A DNA stretch of 27,488 bases, taken from JBEBGV01 sp040081265 (lineage in GTDB: Bacteria > Acidobacteriota > Vicinamibacteria > Vicinamibacterales > UBA2999). A program made the translations under genes and the position numbers. The number at the start of each line of letters is the position of its first letter. Position 1 is the stretch's first letter. Positions 20,767 through 27,488 of the stretch are shown piece by piece. A model generated the notes under the pieces. The model was not told the origin of the DNA and ran no database searches. It saw only the letters and a list, made by a program, of their open reading frames with translations. Location: NCBI GenBank assembly GCA_040081265.1, contig JBEBGV010000062.1:1-27488 (forward strand), given 5' to 3'.

Positions 20767-23700
20767 ATGGGCGAAGGGGCGGCTTCAGAGCAACGGGCAG
20801 GCAGACGTCGGTGGGTGCGCACCCTGGCCCTGACCCTCCTCGCGCTGCTCGTCCTGGTTGCGAGCGTGGTCATCGGTGTGCACCTGTCGCCGGTGAGAAG
20901 CCTCGTGCTGCGCTCGGTCCTGCCGCTGGCAGAAGGCCGCGCGAACCTGAGAGTCCAGGTCGGTCGCCTCGACTACAACCTGTTTCGTCTCACCGCCACC
21001 GTCAGCGACGTCAAGGTCGCTGCCGCGCGGACACCCGAGGTTCCATTCTTCGAGGCCGACCGCGTGAGTGTCACAGCGCCGCCAGGTGTGCTGAGGGGAC
21101 TCTTTGCCCTGACGCGCATCGAGATCAGCGGCGGTCGCGTGCGCATCGTCAGGACCGCGGAGGGCTCGAACCTGCCGACCTCCTCGTCGACGTCGACCAC
21201 TGAGCCCGGTGCACTGCAGCTTGGGCATGTGTCCGGAGACCTCGACGTCGACGTTCGGGACGACGTCGCACAGTTCAGTGCCGTGGTGCCGCGCTTGTCG
21301 CTCGACCTCTCGCCGAGTGGTGGACACCTCGTGGCAGCAAACGGGCAGCTTCGCTTTCGAGGGCAACCGATCGCGGTGTCGGGCATGGCGGGAAGTGCCT
21401 CGTTCGACGGGCGAACCCTCGCGCTCTCGGGCATGTACCTCTCGAGCGACGTGGCCTCGCTGCGCGTTGACGGGCCGTTGACCGTCATCACGCGGGCACC
21501 CCGGATGGAACTGCGGATCGACGGCGGAGGTGACGTCGCGCGGCTGACTGCCTTTGTGACGCCGACCAGGGTGTTCGAGGGCAGGGTCACGTTCGAGGGA
21601 ACGCTCGCAGGACCCTTCACGACGCCGGTCACCGACATGCAGGTGCGATCCGGTCGGCTCAGTCGCGACATGCTATCGCTCGCTGACGTGTCGCTCACGA
21701 CACGGGTGACGACCACCGCGGCCGATGTCTCGCAGGCGACCTTCGGTCTGGCCGGCGGGCAGGTGCAGGCTAACGCCCACGTCTCGTTCGATGGCTCGGG
21801 CAGCCGCGTCGATGGAACGTGGGACCGTGTGGATGTGCCGCGCCTGATTTCGTCGTTCGTGGCCCGACCGCCATCGGTGCTTCCGGCCGGAGCGACCTCA
21901 GGCACGGTCGTCAGCGAAGGGCAGGGGTTCGACCTGGCCGCATGGAACACCGACGCAGCCATACGTGTGGCAGCAACGGGTAACGCACCTCAGCGGCTGG
22001 CGCTGCCCGGCCAATCAGAACTTCGCATCAGATCGCGGTCGTGGCAGCTCGATGGCGCCCACCGCGCCGCTGACGTGGCGCCGGTCGAGTTCCGTCTGTC
22101 GGGACGCATCCAGCGCGACGGTCGAGTTCCGCTGGCCGGGCTGGCTGACGTCGCGATGACAGACGTCGCCGCATTGGCCTCGGCCCTCACCCGGGTCGGA
22201 CTGGTCGATCTGCCGCCTTCACTACTCACCGCCGGGTCGCTGACGGCGACAGCAATGGTTGGCGGTGAGCTCGAATCGCCAACGCTTGAAGGGACGACCT
22301 CACTCGAAGGAGTCAAGGGCCTTCAGTTCACGCTGGGTGCTACGCGAGTTGCGTTCACGGCCCGTCCCTTCGATGCCGAGGTCGACTTGATCGCGGATGC
22401 CGATGCGGCGGATGTCGGCGGTCAGCCCCTTCGGGACGTGCATGCGTTGCTGACCATTCGCGGCTCGGCCGTCGACGTCTCGAGTCTCGTCGCCACGGAG
22501 GCGGGCGGGAGCGGCACACTGACGGCCTCGGGACGCTATCAGCTCGACACGCAGGCGTACGAGCTCCAGTCGCAGGTCGCCAACTGGCTGCTGGCCAGCA
22601 CCACCACGGCGCCGGTCAAGGGCACACTCAACCTGACCTTCGCCGGCGCGGGCACCGTGGCCCGACCCTCCGGCGAGGTGCGCGCGACGGTTGCCGACGC
22701 CTTCTACTCGGATCTGCCGCTCGGGGGCGTGACTGCCGAGGCGACCCTTGACGGCGACCAGGCTCGATTCACCTTTGGCGTGCCGCAGTTGAGTGTGCAG
22801 GGTCGCGGCCTGACAGGCGTGCGCGCACCGTACGCGACTGTGCTCGACGTCGATGTGCAGGCGCTCGACCTGGCTCGTCTCCAGCCTCTTGTCAAAGGAC
22901 GCGCGTTCGCGCTTCGTGGCAACGCGGCGGGGACGGCACACGCCGAGGGCAATCTCACATCCTGGCAGGACGCCGACGCCTCGCTCGACCTGACCGCTGC
23001 TGAAGCGTACCTGGGAGAGCTGGCGGTGGCTCTCGACGGACCGGCGCAGGTGTTCTATCGCTCGCGTAACGTCGGGACCGTACGGCTGGGTGTCCGCGCT
23101 GGAGGCGTGCAGGCCGATGTTCGCGGCAGCCTGCCCATCGAACGCGTTGCCGGATCGGACGCAGCGATGACGCTGTCGGTGATCGGCGACGTGGGCGATC
23201 TGTTGAACGCCATGGGGTTGACCGGCCTGGTGGACCTGCCACCGGTCACCGGCACCGGTCCGGTGGCGGTGATGGCGCGTGTCGAGGGCGCGATCACAGA
23301 GCCCGAACTGACCGCCGACATCGACGTTGGTCCGGCGTTGCTGAACATGTCCGACCTCCCACCGCTCGAGCGCGTGCGCATCCTGGGCCACGTCGAGCAG
23401 GGGAGAGCCGACATCCAGGACCTCTCGATCTTCGTGGAGGGTGCCCAGGTATCGGCTACCGCATCGGCACCGCTCTCCTGGGCCTCCTCAGCATTCCCGG
23501 TACCGCCGGGAACGTCCCAGGTGGCGACACTCAACGCGCAGATCAAGAACATCACCGCCAGCCTCCTGGGCAGACTGGCAACCGGCGCGGCCGTGCCAGA
23601 CCTTGAAGGCTCCCTGGACGCCACGCTGCAGTTCTCGGCGGCGTCACCTGCCCTGGCGGATGTGACTGGTGAAGCCCGCATCGAACGGCTCGATGTCCGC

Positions 23701-26700
23701 TCCGGTAACCTCGCCGTGACCCAGGCGATGCCGACGCGCATCGTGGCCGATCGCGGCGTGGCCCGGATTGAGTCGTGGGAATGGTCTGGGGAGGGAACCA
23801 GCCTGTCGGTGTCTGGCCAGGTGCGGCTCTCGGACCTCGAGACGTCAATCATGGCCAACGGCCAGCTTGACCTCCGGCTCCTGTCGCCGTTTGTCCGTGG
23901 CTCGGGACTCAGCACCGCGGGCACCGTGATCCCGCGACTGTCGGTCACAGGTCCGCTGCGACGCCCGAACCTCGATGGCGACGTGGTCCTCACTGACGCC
24001 GACCTTCGCCTGGCATCGCCGCGCGTCTTTGTCAGCGACCTCAACGGTCGCGCGGTCTTCGAGCGCGACAACCTGCGGATCGAGTCGATGACCGGGGTCA
24101 TCAACGGCGGTGACCTCATCGTGCAGGGAAACCTTCCGCTTCGAGGCGGCCCTCTGTCAGCGACGCTTGCCGCCACGATCAGAGGCATGGCCCTGCAGTA
24201 TCCGGACGGGCTGCGCACCGAGATCGACAGTCAGTTGACCTTCCATGTCGGCGAGGAAGGCGAGGTGCTCGAAGGGATTCCGGTGGTGCAGGGTGCCGTG
24301 CAAATCGTCAACGGGTCCTATCGTGAGCCGATCACGGTGGTTGGCGGTGTCCTGGCGGCGCTGCAGGCAAGGGCGAACACCGTGCCGTCGCCCGTGGTTC
24401 CGAACGCAGGTTCCGGGTTGGCGCTCAACCTGATCGTCACCTCCACCGACGACATCATCGTCGACAACAACGCTGCGACGGCGCAGCTCGACGTGGACCT
24501 GCGGGTGACCGGGACCGTGACCCAGCCGGTGCTCTCGGGGCGCGCCGAGGTTCGTGAGGGCGGGCGCGTCCTCCTCGGACGCAATACCTACGAGGTCACC
24601 TCGGGTGCGTTGTACTTCGCCAACCCGAACCGCATCGATCCGGAACTGAACCTGGATCTGACGACGCGTGCAGGAGGGGTGTCGATCGACGTCATGCTGA
24701 CCGGTACGGCGTCGGCGCCGAAGGTGGCGCTCTCCGACGCCAACGGTGAACTGGCGCAGAGCGACCTCACCTCGCTGCTGCTGACCGGGCGCACGCTGGA
24801 TCAGCTGGGCTCGGCCGACGCGGAAGTGGTGGGCACGGTGCTGGTCGGCAACCTGTCGGGCGAGGTCGGTCAGGTGCTTGGGCTGGCCGGACGGGTGGTG
24901 GGCATCGACACGATCCGGCTCGGGGGCATCGAAGACACTGGTCTTCGGCGTGATCCGACGGCCATTGCCACCGACACCGACCCGACGACGCGGTTGACCT
25001 TCACCAAGAGCATCGGTGCCAACGTGGACGTCACGTTCTCCCAGAGCCTGCGCGAGGGTGACCAGCAGACCTGGGTGGTGGAGTACGCGCCGTCACGACG
25101 ACTGCTTGCCCGTCTGATTTCAAACGATCAGGACCTCCGGAGCTACGAGTTCAGGCACGACGTGCTGTTCGGGTCCAACTCACTCGAGCGCGCGACACCG
25201 AGGGTCAGGCGGGAGCCGGGGCGCGTCAGTGAGGTGAACATCACGGGTGAGCTGCCCGGCCAGGACGTGCGCACGATGTTGAATCTCGAACCAGGGAAGC
25301 GATTCGACTTCGAAGCGCTGCAGGACGATCGCGATCGCCTCGAGGACTTCTACCGGACGCAGGGATACCTGACTGCACGCGTCGGTGCCCGCCAGACGAC
25401 CACCGGCGACATGGTGGCGGTGTCGTTCTCGATCCAGCCTGGGCCCAGGACCCGCATCGAGGTGCGGGGGATGGCGGTGACCAAGGGCATGACCGACGCC
25501 GTGGCCAGAGTCTGGGCCGACTCGCTCGCGGGGCCCCTGCTGATTGACGACGCGCGGTCGCTCGTCAGCAATCAGTTGGCACAGCAGGGATACTTTCGAG
25601 CCACCGTCGAGGTCGAGCTCGCCGAGATCGACGGCGTCCAGGTGCTGACCATCGCCGCCGAGCCCGGGCCTCGAACCACTGAGATCGAGATCGCGCTCAC
25701 GGGTGTGCCAGACGATGTGCGTGACCAGTTGCAGGATCGGCTGTCGGCGCAGAAGCTGGTGCAGGGAGCCCCGCACAACCCGCAGGTGGTGTCGGCGTCT
25801 CTCGAGCAGGGTCTGAGAGAGCTGGGGTATCTCGACCCGCGTATTGCCATCGATCAGCCCGTGTACGAGGCCGCGAAGGCGACGGTGAACGTGCGGGTGC
25901 AATCCGGCGAACAGGTGCTGCTCGGTGAAGTCACGGTGACGGGCGCGACACTTGAGGACGAACGTGTGAGGGCGGCGCTCGACCTCACCGAAGGGCTCTC
26001 GTACCTGCAGGCGGCTGTCGACAACGCGGAGACACGCCTGACGTCGTTCTATCGTCAGGAGGGCTATCCGTCGGTACGGGTGACGCTGCAGACGGTGCCG
26101 CGGCCGGCGGCGGGCACAATCGACGTGGCGGTCACCGTGGTCGAGGGACCTCGCCAGATGATCGAGGAGGTTGCCATCGACGGCCTGCGGAAGGTTGCAG
26201 AGGCCACCGTGATCCGGGCGATGGCACTGAAGGTTGGCGCCCCCGTCCGGGCCGAAGACATCCTGCAGGCGCGCACCCGTCTGTTCGCGACCGGACTGTT
26301 CAGGCGTGTCGACGTGGCCCCTGCGGCCGAGCCGGCACGACCCGTGTCCGACACGCAGATCCCGACCCGTATTGTCGCGACGGTTGAAGAATGGCCCGTC
26401 GTGCGCTTCAGGTATGGCTTCCAGGTGGCTGAAGAGAGGCCGGAAGACGGAACGCGCGGGCGCGATTACACCCCCGGGCTGTCGGCGGACCTGACGAGAC
26501 GGACGTTGTTCGGCACCGCCATCAGTGTCGGTGTGGCCACTGTGCTGCAGCGCCGGGAACGCAGTGGCCGCGTGTTCGCCACGTCTCCGACGTTTCTCAC
26601 CCTCCCGCTCCGGACCTCGTTCGTGGTTGAACGTGTACGCCAGCAGTTTCTCGGGGAGAACTTCACCGAAACCACGGGCGTGTCGTGGGAACAGCGTGCC

Positions 26701-27396
26701 AGGGTGTGGCGGCGGCTCGAGTTGTCGTACGGGTATCGTTTTGAGCGCGTGCTCTACGTGATTGCGGGGACCTCTACCAGCCCGGGGTTGTCGACATCAT
26801 CGAGCATCGCACGGCTCACCGGGACCGCGTCGTGGGACTCGCGCAACGATCCGGCAGCACCGGTCAGAGGGTCGCTGTTCACCGCCACAGTCGAAGACGC
26901 GCCGGACTCACTCGGCTCGGGCATTCGCTTCGTACGGTCGTTCAGCCAGGCCAGACACTTCGAGTCGGTCAGGGGGATGGTGCTCGCCTCTGCCTTCCAG
27001 TACGGCATCGTGAGCCCGCGTGGTGGGCAGACAGTGATTCCGAGCGAGTTGTTCTTCACTGGGGGCGCCACCAGCATCCGTGGTCTGCCTGAAGACAGCG
27101 CCGGGCCCACCGACGTGTTCGGCCCGGCCGGCGGACGGGTGTTGCTCCTGTTCAACCAGGAAGCACGGATTCCAGTGTATCGATGGTTCCAGGGCGTCGC
27201 GTTTATCGATGCAGGAAACGTGTTCAGGACGCCAAAGGAGACATCCTTCCGCGACCTGGCCACGTCGATCGGGCTGGGACTGCGTGTCGTGACGCCGGTC
27301 GCGATGCTGCGACTCGACTACGGCCACGTGGTCAGGGGACTGGAGCCTGGGGACACACGCGCCCGATGGACGTTCGGCATCGGGCACGTGTTCTAG
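20767..27396 (+). CDS. TamB-Omp85 fusion: inner-membrane AsmA/TamB-like protein joined to five POTRA domains and a BamA-type barrel
   Basis: This is a single open frame of 2209 residues. The N-terminus is a membrane anchor (about 18-38) after a basic stretch, as in AsmA-like proteins. Residues about 40-1475 are repetitive beta-strand sequence typical of TamB, ending in the conserved TamB C-terminal region (VVQGAVQIVNGSYREPITV; SGRAEVREGGRVLLGRNTYE; ALYFANPNRIDPELNLDL; QSDLTSLLLTGRTLDQL). Five POTRA domains follow, starting near 1487, 1562, 1637, 1717 and 1797, each with a QGY/EGY/LGY-like or GLF turn. A beta-barrel (about 1878-2209) has the loop-6 motif as IRGL (2104-2107) and ends in phenylalanine (IGHVF), the usual outer-membrane signal. 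TamB and TamA/BamA are normally separate proteins that touch where these parts are joined, so the fusion is topologically sensible: one chain from inner to outer membrane. Five POTRAs resemble BamA more than TamA (three). I see no stop or frameshift across the junction. Confidence 0.93.
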   Translation: MGEGAASEQRAGRRRWVRTLALTLLALLVLVASVVIGVHLSPVRSLVLRSVLPLAEGRANLRVQVGRLDYNLFRLTATVSDVKVAAARTPEVPFFEADRVSVTAPPGVLRGLFALTRIEISGGRVRIVRTAEGSNLPTSSSTSTTEPGALQLGHVSGDLDVDVRDDVAQFSAVVPRLSLDLSPSGGHLVAANGQLRFRGQPIAVSGMAGSASFDGRTLALSGMYLSSDVASLRVDGPLTVITRAPRMELRIDGGGDVARLTAFVTPTRVFEGRVTFEGTLAGPFTTPVTDMQVRSGRLSRDMLSLADVSLTTRVTTTAADVSQATFGLAGGQVQANAHVSFDGSGSRVDGTWDRVDVPRLISSFVARPPSVLPAGATSGTVVSEGQGFDLAAWNTDAAIRVAATGNAPQRLALPGQSELRIRSRSWQLDGAHRAADVAPVEFRLSGRIQRDGRVPLAGLADVAMTDVAALASALTRVGLVDLPPSLLTAGSLTATAMVGGELESPTLEGTTSLEGVKGLQFTLGATRVAFTARPFDAEVDLIADADAADVGGQPLRDVHALLTIRGSAVDVSSLVATEAGGSGTLTASGRYQLDTQAYELQSQVANWLLASTTTAPVKGTLNLTFAGAGTVARPSGEVRATVADAFYSDLPLGGVTAEATLDGDQARFTFGVPQLSVQGRGLTGVRAPYATVLDVDVQALDLARLQPLVKGRAFALRGNAAGTAHAEGNLTSWQDADASLDLTAAEAYLGELAVALDGPAQVFYRSRNVGTVRLGVRAGGVQADVRGSLPIERVAGSDAAMTLSVIGDVGDLLNAMGLTGLVDLPPVTGTGPVAVMARVEGAITEPELTADIDVGPALLNMSDLPPLERVRILGHVEQGRADIQDLSIFVEGAQVSATASAPLSWASSAFPVPPGTSQVATLNAQIKNITASLLGRLATGAAVPDLEGSLDATLQFSAASPALADVTGEARIERLDVRSGNLAVTQAMPTRIVADRGVARIESWEWSGEGTSLSVSGQVRLSDLETSIMANGQLDLRLLSPFVRGSGLSTAGTVIPRLSVTGPLRRPNLDGDVVLTDADLRLASPRVFVSDLNGRAVFERDNLRIESMTGVINGGDLIVQGNLPLRGGPLSATLAATIRGMALQYPDGLRTEIDSQLTFHVGEEGEVLEGIPVVQGAVQIVNGSYREPITVVGGVLAALQARANTVPSPVVPNAGSGLALNLIVTSTDDIIVDNNAATAQLDVDLRVTGTVTQPVLSGRAEVREGGRVLLGRNTYEVTSGALYFANPNRIDPELNLDLTTRAGGVSIDVMLTGTASAPKVALSDANGELAQSDLTSLLLTGRTLDQLGSADAEVVGTVLVGNLSGEVGQVLGLAGRVVGIDTIRLGGIEDTGLRRDPTAIATDTDPTTRLTFTKSIGANVDVTFSQSLREGDQQTWVVEYAPSRRLLARLISNDQDLRSYEFRHDVLFGSNSLERATPRVRREPGRVSEVNITGELPGQDVRTMLNLEPGKRFDFEALQDDRDRLEDFYRTQGYLTARVGARQTTTGDMVAVSFSIQPGPRTRIEVRGMAVTKGMTDAVARVWADSLAGPLLIDDARSLVSNQLAQQGYFRATVEVELAEIDGVQVLTIAAEPGPRTTEIEIALTGVPDDVRDQLQDRLSAQKLVQGAPHNPQVVSASLEQGLRELGYLDPRIAIDQPVYEAAKATVNVRVQSGEQVLLGEVTVTGATLEDERVRAALDLTEGLSYLQAAVDNAETRLTSFYRQEGYPSVRVTLQTVPRPAAGTIDVAVTVVEGPRQMIEEVAIDGLRKVAEATVIRAMALKVGAPVRAEDILQARTRLFATGLFRRVDVAPAAEPARPVSDTQIPTRIVATVEEWPVVRFRYGFQVAEERPEDGTRGRDYTPGLSADLTRRTLFGTAISVGVATVLQRRERSGRVFATSPTFLTLPLRTSFVVERVRQQFLGENFTETTGVSWEQRARVWRRLELSYGYRFERVLYVIAGTSTSPGLSTSSSIARLTGTASWDSRNDPAAPVRGSLFTATVEDAPDSLGSGIRFVRSFSQARHFESVRGMVLASAFQYGIVSPRGGQTVIPSELFFTGGATSIRGLPEDSAGPTDVFGPAGGRVLLLFNQEARIPVYRWFQGVAFIDAGNVFRTPKETSFRDLATSIGLGLRVVTPVAMLRLDYGHVVRGLEPGDTRARWTFGIGHVF

Positions 27397-27408
27397 CTGT
27401 GAATGTCA

Positions 27409-27437
27409 AAGAGGTTGTTCATCTTAGGCAGCCTCTT
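27409..27437 (+). terminator. Hairpin after the TamB-Omp85 gene
   Basis: AAGAGGTTG (27409-27417) can pair with CAGCCTCTT (27429-27437), eight Watson-Crick pairs plus one G-T, around an 11-base loop, 12 bp after the stop codon. No T-run follows. Beyond it the last 50 bases of the window show no recognisable gene start. It may be a terminator or the edge of a repeat that continues outside the window. Confidence 0.35.
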
Positions 27438-27488
27438 GGAAACGCATCCAGGGCGAGCGCCGGCCGAGGCTCGTGTGTGGACGCCGGT

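Noticed and set aside
22300..24218. Two long overlapping minus-strand frames (363 and 387 codons) within the TamB-Omp85 gene.
   Set aside because: Both are Arg/Ser/Pro-rich antisense products of GC-biased codons; the plus-strand protein carries conserved domains throughout.

Overview
The window is about 27.5 kb of high-GC DNA from a Gram-negative (diderm) bacterium. The outer-membrane Omp85 barrel, GTG/TTG starts, 4-bp ATGA/GTGA overlaps, sparse Shine-Dalgarno sites, EAL-HDOD proteins and intergenic GAAGT-type repeats suggest Acidobacteriota, perhaps class Vicinamibacteria. That placement is an inference: there is no rRNA or other marker here to prove it. I see no phage, transposase, CRISPR array, tRNA or rRNA, and no gene-free stretch longer than 300 bp.

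Region 1 (1-7470) is repair and signalling. A cut-off protein-L-isoaspartate methyltransferase (minus) is divergent from an EAL-HDOD protein (plus). That gene converges on a minus-strand run of a CHASE-type hybrid histidine kinase, a second EAL-HDOD paralogue and an AlkD-type DNA glycosylase. A two-receiver response regulator is divergent from the kinase. Both the kinase and the regulator carry one intact and one degenerate receiver domain.

Region 2 (7496-14338) is a tightly overlapped seven-gene plus-strand operon: a small unknown protein, a MutL/GlmL-type ASKHA ATPase, a KOW-ended protein and four membrane proteins of unknown function. No glutamate mutase subunits lie beside it. It is a candidate undescribed membrane system.

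Region 3 (14390-19433) holds a minus-strand MTA/SAH-deaminase-type amidohydrolase fused to a C-terminal CYTH domain. Divergent from it by 9 bp is a plus-strand run of a VanZ-like protein, a secreted protein with one CxxCH haem motif and a secreted M28 metallopeptidase.

Region 4 (19434-27488) starts with a repeat-rich convergent intergenic region (GAAGTNN heptamers and inverted repeats), then a YjbQ-like protein with a long extra C-terminal region (minus). The most striking gene follows: a single 2209-residue reading frame joining an inner-membrane-anchored AsmA/TamB-like protein to five POTRA domains and an Omp85 barrel. It would be a one-polypeptide bridge from inner to outer membrane.

Two features cut across the window. 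Several genes have a TANNNT -10 box 6-9 nt before the start codon, suggesting leaderless or very short-leader transcripts. A REP-like palindrome (9-bp stem, TTC loop, then CTACG) occurs both after the seven-gene operon and inside the kinase gene.
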